Below, one piece after another: positions 25,831-35,084 of a DNA stretch of 64,000 nucleotides. How positions within the stretch are numbered: the first letter of the stretch is position 1; each line of letters starts with the position of its first letter. The DNA is from Hyalangium gracile (GTDB taxonomy: Bacteria; Myxococcota; Myxococcia; Myxococcales; Myxococcaceae). The notes under the pieces were generated by a model. That model ran no database searches, was not told where the DNA came from, and saw nothing but the letters and a program-made list of their open reading frames with translations. The stretch is from NCBI RefSeq assembly GCF_020103725.1, contig NZ_JAHXBG010000009.1, forward strand, positions 355,403-419,402, written 5' to 3'. A program made the translations under genes and the position numbers.

Positions 25831-28443
25831 GTGTCGACGCGCGAAGCCCCAGGTCCAGCTGCCTCTCGGGCCGACCCTCCCGCCACTCGGGGAGAGCCGC
25901 CGCTCGAGCCTGCTCCGGGTTCGGAGTCCGGGCATGGGCGGCTTCGCCAGCTCGCGAAGTCCCCGCTCGGACGCTATGGCCTGGCCGTCCTGAGCACCGC
26001 GGTGGCACTGCTCATCCAGTTCGCCCTGGGTCCGCTCATCCATCCCACGCCCTTCCTGCTGTTCGTCAGCGCGGTGGTGCTGTCCGGCTGGTGGGGCGGC
26101 GGTGGGCCGGGGCTGCTGGCCGTCGGCCTCTCCATGCTGGCGGTCGACTACTTCTTCCTCCCGCCCGTCCGCTCGTTCTCGCTCGAGACGGGCCCGGCGG
26201 TGTCGCTCACGCTCTTCGCCCTGGTGGGCGCCGTCATCACCCGGGTGAACGTGTCGCTGAGACGCACGAACGCCGAGCGGGCCCGGCTGCTGGAGCGCGA
26301 GCGGCTGGCCCGGCGCGAGGCGGAGGCCGAGTGGGGCCGCCTGCAGGATCTGTTCATGCACGCGCCCGCCCAGATCGCCCTGTTCCGCGGGCCGGAGCAC
26401 GTCTACATCCTGTCCAACCCCCTGAACAACGCGTCGCTGGGCCAGCGCCAGGTGCTGGGCAAGCCGGTCCGCGAGGCGCTCCCCGAGCTGGTGGACCAGG
26501 GAATCATCACGCTGCTCGATCGCGTCTACACGACGGGCGAGCCCTTCATGGGCCATGAGCACTCCGTGACGATCGCCGGGCCCGACGGGACGGAGCGGGA
26601 GTTCTTCCTCAACTTCGTCTATCAGCCCACGCGGGATGGCCAGGGCCGCATCGACGGCGTCGCCAGCTTCGCCTTCGACGTCACGTCCTCCGTGCGCGCG
26701 CGGCAGCAGGCGGAGGCGCTTGCCCGCGAGCTGCAGCGTGGCGAGGAGCGCTACCGGACCTTCGTGAGCAAGAGCACCGAGGGCATCTACCGCATCGATC
26801 CCACCCCGCCCATCCCCGTCTCCCTGCCCAAGGAAGAGCAGATCCAGCGCATGTTCCGGGACTCGCGCATCGTCGAGTGCAACGACGCCATGGCCCGGAT
26901 GTACGGCATCGACAGCGCGGCGGAGCTCCAGGGCACCCGTCTGGACCACGTGCTGGTACCCGAGGATCCCCGCAACACCGAGTTCCTGCGCGCCTTCATC
27001 CAGAGCGGCTACCGCATCGAGAACGCGGAGTCCCGGGAGGTGGCCCGGGACGGCACGCCTCGGGCCTTCCTCAACAACATGGTGGGCATCGTCCAGGATG
27101 GGCTCCTGCTGGGGGCGTGGGGCACCCAGCGGGACGTGACGCAGCAGCGCCGCGCCGAGGAGGAGCTGCGGCGCGCGGAGGCGAACTCGCGCTTCCTCTC
27201 CGAGGCGAGCGCCGCGCTGGCCTCGTCCCTGGACTACGAGTCCACCTTGCGCAACGTGGCCCGGCTCGCCGTGCCGACGCTGGCGGACTGGTGCCTGGTG
27301 GACCTGGTGCAGCCCGATGGGACGCTCCAGCGGATGGAGACCGTGAGCTCCTCGCCCGAGGACGCGGGGCTCCTCCAGGAGGTGCGCCAGCTCGGGATGG
27401 CCCAGCAGGTCGACCTCCGGTCTCCCGCGGCCCAGGCCCTCATGAGTGGCCGGTCGGTCCTGCTCTCGAACGTCACTCCCGAGCTCATCCGGCAGAGCGC
27501 GCGCAGCGAGGAGCACGCCCAGCTGATGCTCCGCATCGGCGTCCTCTCGTTCATCCTGGTGCCGCTGGTGGTGCGAGGACGCGCGCTGGGGCTGCTCAGC
27601 TTCTTCACCTCCCACTCCGGCCGGAGCTACACGGACGGGGACCTGGAGCTGCTGGAGGACCTCGCGCGGCGCGCCGCCCTCTCCGTCGAGAACGCGCGGC
27701 TGTATCGGGACGCCCAGGAGGCCATCCGCCTGCGCGACGAGTTCCTCTCCATCGCCAGCCACGAGCTGAAGACGCCCCTCACCCCGCTGAGCCTGAAGCT
27801 GCACATGCTCGCGCGCACCGCGCGGCAGCAGCCCGACTCTCCCTTCCGCAAGGCGGTGGAGGACTACATCACCGTCGGCTCCCGCCAGGTGAAGAAGCTG
27901 TCGGAGCTCGTGAGCGATCTGCTCGACGTGGCCCGCATCGGCGGCGGGCGGCTCCGCCTGGAGCTCGAGGAGATGGAGCTGGGGGCGCTCGTGCGCGAGG
28001 TCGTCGCGCGCCACGAGCCCGAGGCGGCCCGCAGCGGCTCGACGCTCGTGCTGGAGGGACAGGCGTCCGTGAGCGGGCGCTGGGACCGGCTCCGCCTGGA
28101 GCAGGTCATCACCAACCTGGTCGACAATGCCATCAAGTATGGCGCGGGAAAGCCCATCCGCCTGTGGCTCGAGGCGGACGCGGGCCGGGCCATCCTGCGC
28201 GTGAAGGACGAAGGCATCGGCATCGCGCCCGAGAGCCTGTCGCGCATCTTCGAGCGCTTCGAGCGCGCCGTGTCCGACCGGCACTATGGAGGCCTGGGCC
28301 TGGGCCTCTACATCACCCGCACCATCGTGGAGGCCATGGGCGGCACCATCCAGGTCGAGAGCACGCTCGGCCAGGGCGCCACGTTCACCGTGGTGCTGCC
28401 CCGCTCACCGCGCGAGGCCGCGCCGCCCCCGTCCGCGAGCTGA
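25831..28443 (+). CDS. Sensor histidine kinase: DUF4118 membrane domain, two PAS, GAF, HisKA, HATPase
   Basis: 870 residues from GTG 25831. After a charged N-terminus, residues about 50-150 hold four membrane helices of the KdpD type (DUF4118). Two PAS-like domains follow (about 175-300 and 300-445), then a GAF domain (ASAALASSLDYESTLRNVARLA), then HisKA with phosphoacceptor His in IASHELKTPLTPL. The HATPase has N box LVDNAIKYG, G1 DEGIGIAP and G2 GGLGLGLYI. It has no receiver domain and no adjacent response regulator, so it is an orphan kinase. The ligand is unknown; PAS/GAF domains suggest a cytoplasmic signal. Confidence 0.93.
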   Translation: MSTREAPGPAASRADPPATRGEPPLEPAPGSESGHGRLRQLAKSPLGRYGLAVLSTAVALLIQFALGPLIHPTPFLLFVSAVVLSGWWGGGGPGLLAVGLSMLAVDYFFLPPVRSFSLETGPAVSLTLFALVGAVITRVNVSLRRTNAERARLLERERLARREAEAEWGRLQDLFMHAPAQIALFRGPEHVYILSNPLNNASLGQRQVLGKPVREALPELVDQGIITLLDRVYTTGEPFMGHEHSVTIAGPDGTEREFFLNFVYQPTRDGQGRIDGVASFAFDVTSSVRARQQAEALARELQRGEERYRTFVSKSTEGIYRIDPTPPIPVSLPKEEQIQRMFRDSRIVECNDAMARMYGIDSAAELQGTRLDHVLVPEDPRNTEFLRAFIQSGYRIENAESREVARDGTPRAFLNNMVGIVQDGLLLGAWGTQRDVTQQRRAEEELRRAEANSRFLSEASAALASSLDYESTLRNVARLAVPTLADWCLVDLVQPDGTLQRMETVSSSPEDAGLLQEVRQLGMAQQVDLRSPAAQALMSGRSVLLSNVTPELIRQSARSEEHAQLMLRIGVLSFILVPLVVRGRALGLLSFFTSHSGRSYTDGDLELLEDLARRAALSVENARLYRDAQEAIRLRDEFLSIASHELKTPLTPLSLKLHMLARTARQQPDSPFRKAVEDYITVGSRQVKKLSELVSDLLDVARIGGGRLRLELEEMELGALVREVVARHEPEAARSGSTLVLEGQASVSGRWDRLRLEQVITNLVDNAIKYGAGKPIRLWLEADAGRAILRVKDEGIGIAPESLSRIFERFERAVSDRHYGGLGLGLYITRTIVEAMGGTIQVESTLGQGATFTVVLPRSPREAAPPPSAS

Positions 28444-28463
28444 CGGCGGCAGGGCGCTGGGGC

Positions 28464-30053
28464 TCAGGGCTCCTCGGTGGAGCCTCCCGAGCCGGCGCCC
28501 GCATTCCGGGACACGTAGGTGACCACGGGGCTGGCGCCCCGCCCCTGGCGCGGAGGACGGCCTCCTCGAGGCCCCTGGCCCTCACCGTGGCGCGGCGCGC
28601 CCTCGGGACGCTGGCCCCTGGGAGGGCGGGGCTCGTGGCCGCGCGGAGGACGATCTCCTCCTCGCGGGCTCTGCCCTTCGGCCGCGGCCGGCGCGTGCCC
28701 GGAGTGCTGCGCGTGTCCGCCGTGCGGAGCGTGCCCCCCCTGCGGAGCGCGTCCGCCGTGTCGGGGGTTCCGGCCATTGGGAGCGTGTCCACCGTGCCGG
28801 GGATGCCCGCCGCCCTGGCCGCCCTGCTGAGCGGGAGCGCCGTGTGGAGCCTGTCCACCCTGCTGCGCCTGCCCCGCCTGTTGAGGATGGCCGCCCTGCT
28901 GGCCAGCCCCTCCCTGCTGCGCCGGGCCGCCATGGCGAGGAGGACCGCCGCGGTGCGAGCCCTGGCCTCCACCCGCGTGGGGAGGACGCCCACCCTGCGA
29001 GTGTCCCGGCCTCCCGCCTCCATGGGAACGCCCGGAGGAGCCACCGCCCCGGGGACCGCCTCCCGGGCCGCCCCGGTGCGGACGATCACCGCCGCGCCCG
29101 TTGTTGCGCGCGAGCTGGGCCACCTTGGGCCGCTCGCCGCCGCCCTGGCGTAGCAGCGCGAACTCGTCCTCGACCTCGGGCGCCGCCGCCGCGGGAGGTG
29201 CCTCCTGGGCCGGAGCGAACTGCCGGTCCCGGGGAGGGAAGGGCCTTCCACCCTCTCCGTGGGGTCTGCCGCCGTGACGGCCCCCACCCCGTGGCCCCCG
29301 TGCCTCCGGCACGAAGCGGCCGGTCGGCTCGAAGTCCGGCGTCAGCTCGCGGCGCACGTACGCCTTCCAGATCTCCGCCGCGTCCCCCGCGCGCCCCATC
29401 AGGCTCGGTTCATAGCTGGCGAAGAAGAGGCGCAGGTTCTCCAAGTCCCGCCGGAAGAAGAACTCCGCGCGGCTGTTGGCCGCCGCGGCGACCGTCTGCG
29501 GAAAGTCGATGATGGTGGGGCCGTTGGCGCCGAGCAGGATGTTGTAGCCGCTCAGGTCGCCGTGGATGAGATCGCAGCAGAGCATCTTCACCGCCTGCTG
29601 CCGGAGGTCCCGGTAGAACTCCGCCGCCAGCTCCGGCGTGAACACCGCGTCCACCAGGCGCGGCGCGGGCTGGCCCTCCGCGTCCACCACCAGCTCCATC
29701 AGCAGCACGCCCTCGTAGAACATCACCGGCGCGGGCACGCGCACGCCAGCCGTGTGCAGCTTGCCGAGGACCTCGGACTCGGCCGTCTTCCACGCCTCCT
29801 CCTCGGCCTCCTGCCCGAAGCGACTGCCCTTCTCCATCGCACGTCGGGTGCGGCTGTTGCGCACCAGCCGCCCTTCCTTGTAGCCCGCGTTGTTCTTGAA
29901 GTTGCGCTGGGTGCGCTCCTTGTAGATCTTCGCCGCCACGTACTGGCCGCCGTGCGTGACGATGTAGACGTCCGCCTCTTTGCCGCTCTTGAGGCGGGCG
30001 ACGACCTCATCAATCACGCCATCGGCGAGGAGGACTTCGAGCGCTGCGTGCAT
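28464..30053 (-). CDS. RIO-family protein kinase with long Gly/His/Arg/Gln-rich tail
   Basis: 529 residues from ATG 30053, the first Met that begins a folded domain; the frame is open further upstream to 30596 without coding character. Kinase motifs are KSGKEADVY (P-loop replacement of RIO1), VAAKIYK (Lys), LIHGDLSGYNILL with catalytic Asp at about 166, and IIDFPQ with metal Asp at about 183. RIO kinases take part in ribosome maturation; bacterial ones are poorly studied. From about residue 252 the protein is disordered and full of RGG, HGG, QQGG and PRG repeats, as in RNA-binding proteins and helicases. Kinase plus such a tail is unusual. The gene is convergent with the sensor kinase. Confidence 0.85.
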   Translation of the reverse strand: MHAALEVLLADGVIDEVVARLKSGKEADVYIVTHGGQYVAAKIYKERTQRNFKNNAGYKEGRLVRNSRTRRAMEKGSRFGQEAEEEAWKTAESEVLGKLHTAGVRVPAPVMFYEGVLLMELVVDAEGQPAPRLVDAVFTPELAAEFYRDLRQQAVKMLCCDLIHGDLSGYNILLGANGPTIIDFPQTVAAAANSRAEFFFRRDLENLRLFFASYEPSLMGRAGDAAEIWKAYVRRELTPDFEPTGRFVPEARGPRGGGRHGGRPHGEGGRPFPPRDRQFAPAQEAPPAAAAPEVEDEFALLRQGGGERPKVAQLARNNGRGGDRPHRGGPGGGPRGGGSSGRSHGGGRPGHSQGGRPPHAGGGQGSHRGGPPRHGGPAQQGGAGQQGGHPQQAGQAQQGGQAPHGAPAQQGGQGGGHPRHGGHAPNGRNPRHGGRAPQGGHAPHGGHAQHSGHAPAAAEGQSPRGGDRPPRGHEPRPPRGQRPEGAPRHGEGQGPRGGRPPRQGRGASPVVTYVSRNAGAGSGGSTEEP

Positions 30054-30588
30054 AGGAACCCGGTGTGTACCACGCGACAACCGTCCGCGTGTGCTCCTCC
30101 TGGGTTCCAGGCGTCCTACCTCACACGGTGGAAAGGCAAGCCACCCGGGAGGCAGAACCTCGCTCGCCTTCCCGGAGGGAGGCTCTTCACCCACAGTCTG
30201 TGTTTGTGATTGAAAGGGCTGGACTTCCAGAGAATCAGGGGTTAGCTTCCGGGGGTCGGAAAAGGCAGGACCGGTTCCCGGTGAGCCCGGTCCCTTCCCC
30301 CCTCGGGAAGCTCTGCTCCGCGCGCTGCGCGAGAACCCACGACGCGTCATCCCTGAGCCTTCGCGCAGGGCGCTCGGTGGGGTGGTGCATGCTGTTGATC
30401 GAGATCTCCTCGAGCGTCTGAGCGCCTGGCCCCGCGGGAGACTTCGCCCGAGGCTGGACGCCTGCTCCTCGAGCCGCCAGGCGATGCGCGCCGGGGGTGT
30501 TCCCGGAAGGACACCCTCGGCTGCAGCCGCGAGGAGTTCGAGTAGCATCGGTGCCTCTCGAGCCACCTCGCGTTCAGGAGGATCGCGG
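30054..30588. other. Intergenic region between RIO kinase and MepA genes
   Basis: About 535 bases with divergent flanking genes. One leftward open frame continues the RIO kinase frame upstream. It contains a Leu/Ala-rich piece (LLELLAAAAEGVLPG) that might be a remnant or a small protein, but no ribosome site supports it. No RNA gene seen. Confidence 0.4.
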
Positions 30589-31341
30589 ATGCCCATGAAC
30601 CGCCTCCGCTCCGGATGGAGCCTGCTTGCCCTCGCGCTGTCGCTCGGCGGCGCGCCCGTCCTGGCAGCCGAGCCGACGTTCTGTCACGAGACGCCGAGCT
30701 CCCATGCCCAGGGCCTCTCCATCGGGCGGGCCTCCAACGGAAAGCTCAAGGGCGCCCGCGCGCTCGAGTCGAGCGAGGCCGTCCGTACCCTGCCCCGCCG
30801 TCACCGGCGCCGCTGTTTGAACTGGGGCACGCCGCGCCTCGTCGCCGCCCTGCAGCGGGCCGCGGAGGCCGTCCGCACCCACCTGCCCGACTCACCTCCG
30901 CTGGGCGTCGGGGACCTGTCCAAGGCGCGCGGCGGTCCCATCCGCCCGTACTCGCGCTCGCACCAGTCCGGGCGGGACGTGGACCTGGCCTTCTACCAGC
31001 TGGATGAGAAGGGCCAGCCGGTGCCCGCGGAGGATCTGCTCTCGTTCGATGCGCGGGGCCATGCGGACCAGGGCCGGCTCCGCTTCGACGTGCGCCGCAA
31101 CTGGCTGCTGGTGCGCGCGCTGCTCCAGGACAAGGAGGTGGACGTGCAGTGGATGTTCATCAGCCTGCCGCTGCGGCGGGCGCTGCTGGAGGAGGCTCGC
31201 CAGCGCAACGAGCCCGCCGCCCTGGTGAAGCGGGCCGAGAGCGTGCTGCACCAGCCCAGTGACTCCGGCCCCCACGACGACCACTTCCACATCCGCATCC
31301 GCTGCACCGCCGAGGAGCGGGCCGCCGGCTGCGTGGGCTGA
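30589..31341 (+). CDS. mepA: Penicillin-insensitive murein endopeptidase (MepA family)
   Basis: 250 residues from ATG 30589, with AGGAGG 7 bases upstream; the open frame reaches back to 30382. A signal peptide ends at VLAAEP. The LAS-type metallopeptidase ligands are visible: HQSGRDVDLAF (HxxGxxxD) and DDHFHIRI (HxH). Cys residues FCHET, RRCLNW, IRC and GCVG match disulphide positions of MepA. It cleaves D,D- or L,D-peptide cross-links in peptidoglycan in the periplasm. It faces away from a YkuD transpeptidase gene and near NagZ, forming a small cell-wall group. Confidence 0.9.
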   Translation: MPMNRLRSGWSLLALALSLGGAPVLAAEPTFCHETPSSHAQGLSIGRASNGKLKGARALESSEAVRTLPRRHRRRCLNWGTPRLVAALQRAAEAVRTHLPDSPPLGVGDLSKARGGPIRPYSRSHQSGRDVDLAFYQLDEKGQPVPAEDLLSFDARGHADQGRLRFDVRRNWLLVRALLQDKEVDVQWMFISLPLRRALLEEARQRNEPAALVKRAESVLHQPSDSGPHDDHFHIRIRCTAEERAAGCVG

Positions 31342-31361
31342 GCCACCCGCCCGGGGCCACC

Positions 31362-32681
31362 TCACAGCGAGGAGCCGACCTCGGACACCGGCACGGGAGG
31401 GAGCTCGCCCGGCTTCGCGTGCTCCACCACCACCCAGAGCGACTCCACGCCCGGGGTGACGCTGTACGAGTGCCAGCCCGAGGGCAGGGCCGGTGGAGCC
31501 CAGAAGAAGAGCCAGCGCGCGTCGGGCAGCGAGAGGTTGACGCACCCGTGCGTCACTGGCGCCCCGAAGCTCGCGTGCCAGAAGGCGCCGTGCAGCGCCT
31601 CACCCGCGTGGAAGTACTGCGTGTAGGGCACCTCCTCCACGAAGTACTCGTTCTCCTCCGCCATCAGCTCGTGCAGCGTCTTGCTCCACACGCGGTAGGT
31701 GCCCTTGTGCGTCGGCGTGTCCTTCTTCCCGGTGGAGACGAGCGTCGCGTACACCCAGGTGTCCCCCTCGTACGCGGTGAGCACCTGCTCATCGAGATCC
31801 ACGTGGACCCACTTCGCCCCCGCGGGGATGGAGGCGGGCCGCGGACGAGCGAAGGCCAGGCGCACCGCGCCGCGCGGGAGCGTGCCCCCCGGGACGCGCA
31901 CCTCGCGCTTCGTCAGCCCCAGGAGCGGAAGGCGGGTGAACTTCGACAGCGGCTCGGGTGGCTGAGACGAGGCGCCTGCATCCGGCACTCCCGCATCCGC
32001 CACTCCTCCATCGAGGGAGGCTCCGGCCCCGACAGCCGCCACGTCCGCGGTCAGCCGCGCGGGCTTCCAGAGGAAGGCCATCGGCGCGCGGGGGCGCTCC
32101 TCTCCCCGAAATGGCGAGGGTTCGTCGATGCGGATCTGCTTCACGCTCACGAAGCCACCGCCTGGGCGGAGCAGCCAGCCCTGCGCGAGCAGTGCCTCGT
32201 CCCGGGTGAAGGCCAGCACGCGGCCCGCCGCCTCGCGCCTCACGCGCCGGGCCCTGGCCGCCGGCTCCGCGAGCACGTCGGCCCCCGGGCGCAGCACCTT
32301 GCCGTAGATGAACTCGGGCCGCTGCTCCAGGGCAGGGATGTCCGGCGCCGCCAGCCCGAGCAGCTCCAGGCGTATCGCGCCGTGCTCGCCGAGCAGGGCC
32401 CAGGCCTGGGGCGCCTCGCACGAGGGCGAGCACCCCGTCACACGGAAGCGACTGTCTCGCCGCAGCAGACCGACGATGGGAGCCTTCGAGTCCGGGCGCT
32501 GACGCACATAGGCGGCGTCCACCTCGAGCACGGCATCCACGGGGGGCGTCCAGACCGGAGCAGCCACGGGCTCGGGGACGGGCGGGGCCGCCATCGCGGG
32601 CTTCGGAAATGCCCCCAGCCCCCAGGCCACGAGGAGACCCGGGAGCACGAAGCGCCACGACTGGAGAGCAGCCCACCGCAT
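31362..32681 (-). CDS. L,D-transpeptidase (YkuD) with SH3-like domain
   Basis: 439 residues from ATG 32681, the start of a signal peptide ending PAMAAP. An SH3b-like module lies at about residues 50-115 (AAYVRQRPDSKAPIVGLL). The YkuD catalytic domain lies in the last third: WVHVDLDEQVLTAYEGD, YATLVSTGKKDTPTHKGTY, and the active-site motif HGCVNLS with Cys nucleophile and upstream HGAFWH. These enzymes make 3-3 peptidoglycan cross-links or anchor proteins. The ribosome site is not obvious. It is convergent with mepA; stops are 20 bases apart. Confidence 0.88.
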   Translation of the reverse strand: MRWAALQSWRFVLPGLLVAWGLGAFPKPAMAAPPVPEPVAAPVWTPPVDAVLEVDAAYVRQRPDSKAPIVGLLRRDSRFRVTGCSPSCEAPQAWALLGEHGAIRLELLGLAAPDIPALEQRPEFIYGKVLRPGADVLAEPAARARRVRREAAGRVLAFTRDEALLAQGWLLRPGGGFVSVKQIRIDEPSPFRGEERPRAPMAFLWKPARLTADVAAVGAGASLDGGVADAGVPDAGASSQPPEPLSKFTRLPLLGLTKREVRVPGGTLPRGAVRLAFARPRPASIPAGAKWVHVDLDEQVLTAYEGDTWVYATLVSTGKKDTPTHKGTYRVWSKTLHELMAEENEYFVEEVPYTQYFHAGEALHGAFWHASFGAPVTHGCVNLSLPDARWLFFWAPPALPSGWHSYSVTPGVESLWVVVEHAKPGELPPVPVSEVGSSL

Positions 32682-32880
32682 GGGCGCTACTTCATTCGGG
32701 AAGGCCAGGGACTCGCAAGACGCCCGGAGGACAGCGCCACTGAGGAATCCCGCCTGCCCGAGCGCCAGCCAATCGGGCGCGAGCCCTGGTCGGGAGGGAA
32801 AGGGTCGCTCGGGAGGCACTCGGCCGGGCCACCCCGCTTCCCTTCTGGGAGCCCCCCTCCGACGTGGGTAAGGTGGGGCC

Positions 32881-33981
32881 GTGACGAAAGCCTCCGCCCT
32901 CTACCGCGACTGCGCCCGCCTCTTCATGGTGGGCTTCCCCGGCCCCCGCATCGACTCCGACTTCGCCGCGCTCATGGACGACGGCATCTTCGGAGCCATC
33001 CTCTTCAAGCGGAACGTGGGCTCCGCGCAGGAGACCGCCGCCCTGTGCCGGGACATCAAGGTGCGCGCGGGCCGGCCTTTCATCCTCTCGGTGGACCAGG
33101 AGGGAGGGCGCGTGGCCCGGCTGCGCGGCGCTCCGTTCACCACCCTGCCGCCCATGCGGGAGCTGGGGCAGCGCGGAGACGCGGGCGTCGCCGAGCGCGT
33201 CGGGCGGCTGCTCGCGCACGAGCTGCGCGCCGTGGGCTTCGACTGGGACTTCGCGCCCGTGCTGGACGTGGACACCAACCCCGCCAACCCCGTCATCGGA
33301 GACCGCAGCTTCAGCCGGGACGCGGAGGTGGTGGCGCGGCTCGGCGTGGCGCTCGGGCGCGGGCTGGAGGCCGGTGGCGTGGCCTCCTGCGGCAAGCACT
33401 TCCCCGGCCACGGAGACACCACCACGGACAGCCACCTCACGCTGCCCCGGCTGGCGCATGACCTGGAGCGCCTGCGCCGCGTGGAGCTGGTGCCCTTCCG
33501 CGCCTTCGGTCAGGCCCAGCTGGCGTCACTGATGACGGCGCACGTGCTCTTCGACGCCATCGAGCCCGGCGTGCCCGCCACCATGAGCCACAAGGTCCTC
33601 CATGGCCTGCTGCGCCAGGAGCTGGGCTTCGATGGAGTGCTCGTCAGCGACGACCTGGAGATGAAGGCCATCGCGGACCACTACTCGGTGGAGGAGGCCG
33701 CCGTGCAGGGCACCCTGGCCGGCGTGGATCTGTTCCTGGTGTGCCACCGCGCGGACGTGCAGCGGCGGGCCATCGAGGCGCTGGTGAAGGCCGTCGAGTC
33801 CGGCCGCCTCCCCCGCGAGCGCATCACCGAGGCCCACCGCCGGCTCGCCCGGCTCGAGGCGCGCTTCGCCCATGCCCCCGAGGACCGGCTCGCCACGCTG
33901 GGCAACACCGAGCACCGCGCGCTGTCCGAGGGCCTCGCCAGCACCTTCGCCGGGAAGGACCCGACCGAGGTGCTGGTGTAG
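32881..33981 (+). CDS. nagZ: Beta-N-acetylhexosaminidase, GH3 (NagZ)
   Basis: 366 residues, GTG start with AAGGTGGGG upstream. The GH3 catalytic loop KHFPGHGDT-x(3)-SH supplies the His-Asp dyad typical of NagZ. The nucleophile Asp is in VSDDLEMKAI. SVDQEGGRVARL is the sugar-binding signature. No signal peptide, so it works in the cytoplasm, removing GlcNAc from anhydro-muropeptides during wall recycling. At 366 residues it is close to the usual 340. It neighbours MepA and YkuD. Confidence 0.93.
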   Translation: MTKASALYRDCARLFMVGFPGPRIDSDFAALMDDGIFGAILFKRNVGSAQETAALCRDIKVRAGRPFILSVDQEGGRVARLRGAPFTTLPPMRELGQRGDAGVAERVGRLLAHELRAVGFDWDFAPVLDVDTNPANPVIGDRSFSRDAEVVARLGVALGRGLEAGGVASCGKHFPGHGDTTTDSHLTLPRLAHDLERLRRVELVPFRAFGQAQLASLMTAHVLFDAIEPGVPATMSHKVLHGLLRQELGFDGVLVSDDLEMKAIADHYSVEEAAVQGTLAGVDLFLVCHRADVQRRAIEALVKAVESGRLPRERITEAHRRLARLEARFAHAPEDRLATLGNTEHRALSEGLASTFAGKDPTEVLV

Positions 33982-33996
33982 CGCCGGGGCCCGTGC

Positions 33997-34383
33997 CTAC
34001 TCGGGACTGGGCTCGGGGGTAGGCATCAGCCGCTTCTCGGTCTTCGGAGCGGCGCCCGACTCGTACAGCTCCGGGTTGGGCTCGTCATAGCCCTGGTCCG
34101 TCCGTGGCTGCTCGCGCGAGTCCGAGTAGCCCGGCGCCCCGATGCCTCGCTGCTGTCCCTGCTCCGGCCGCGGCGCGGCGCCCTCCTCCGGCTGCTGGAA
34201 GCCGGAGCCTCCCGTCGCCTCCTGCCGCGCGGCGTCGGAGGGCTCCAGCTTCTGCGCCTCGTTGGCCAGGCCCTCGTTCTCGGTTCCCGCCTCTGGGAGG
34301 CTCCGCTCACACGCAGGAGCCAACAGCGCCGTCGAGACCAGCGCGGCCAGCAGTGCCCACCGTCGGATGCGTCTCTCACTCAT
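33997..34383 (-). CDS. Small lipoprotein, disordered
   Basis: 128 residues from ATG 34383, with GGGGGA upstream. The signal ends at LLAPAC. The rest is Glu/Pro/Gln/Gly-rich with no fold visible. It lies in the same direction as the next lipoprotein (34501-34956). Function unknown. Confidence 0.65.
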   Translation of the reverse strand: MSERRIRRWALLAALVSTALLAPACERSLPEAGTENEGLANEAQKLEPSDAARQEATGGSGFQQPEEGAAPRPEQGQQRGIGAPGYSDSREQPRTDQGYDEPNPELYESGAAPKTEKRLMPTPEPSPE

Positions 34384-34500
34384 GGTCGATTCCCCCAAGC
34401 TGCGGATGCCGTCCCACGGAGATGGGCACCCGGCCACGCTCCAGGGACCCCGCGGGCGAGCCCGCTGCGCTCACCCGCCCGCTCGGTCCCCGAGCCTGCT

Positions 34501-34956
34501 TCACCACCCCTCGCGCTCCTTGCCGTAGTAGCCCGGGTTGCGGACAGGCCCCACCTCGTAGGGAAGCCGCGCCCGCCAGCCCAGATCGCTCGAGCTGCCG
34601 GGATCGCCCGCGCGCCCGCTGCCGCCGATGCCCTGCATGGGCGACTCAGGCGGGGCCCGCCCCGTCACGTCCACCTGCCGGGACTGCCCGGAGGCTCCGG
34701 CGGTCTCGGGCGTGCGCGGATCGATGCTCGAGCCGACGTCCTGGATGGTGCCGTTGTAGCCCCGGTTCGGATCGCTGTGGAAACGCGCATAGAAGTCCGG
34801 CGGCACGTCGTGCCGATGGTTGCCCCAGAACCCCAGGGGAGGATCCCCCGCCTGGCGCCCGCCCGTCACGGGGAGGTAGCCGCACCCCACGCCCAGCAGC
34901 GCCACCGCCGCGAGCCCGCCCAATGCCTTCCACGCTCGAAAGCCGCTCTGTCTCAT
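34501..34956 (-). CDS. Small lipoprotein of unknown function
   Basis: 151 residues from ATG 34956 with GGGGAG 6 bases upstream. A lipobox LLGVGC is followed by a short sequence with NHRHDVPPDFYARFHSDPNRGY and a Gly/Pro/Ser-rich end. No known domain. It has the same orientation as the lipoprotein gene at 33997 and the sensor kinase gene at 35085, with gaps over 100 bases. Confidence 0.65.
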   Translation of the reverse strand: MRQSGFRAWKALGGLAAVALLGVGCGYLPVTGGRQAGDPPLGFWGNHRHDVPPDFYARFHSDPNRGYNGTIQDVGSSIDPRTPETAGASGQSRQVDVTGRAPPESPMQGIGGSGRAGDPGSSSDLGWRARLPYEVGPVRNPGYYGKEREGW

Positions 34957-35084
34957 GCCCACTCCCCGAGGGGCACACGAGCCCCCCTTTGCCTCAAGGG
35001 ATGAGCACCCACACGCGCCTCCACCACCCACCGGGCAGCGAGCCCGGCGCGAGGCAGCCTGTCCGCGCGGCGGGCAGGCGAGCT

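Noticed and set aside
23581..28284. A very long leftward open frame (over 1500 codons) opposite the BatA-like and sensor kinase genes
   Set aside because: Its product is His/Arg/Gln/Leu-rich low-complexity sequence mirrored from the GC-biased codons of the real genes; no domain or start signal.
28540..29150. Repeated GGC/CAC-rich DNA that could be a satellite repeat
   Set aside because: It is in frame and codes the RGG/HGG tail of the RIO kinase.
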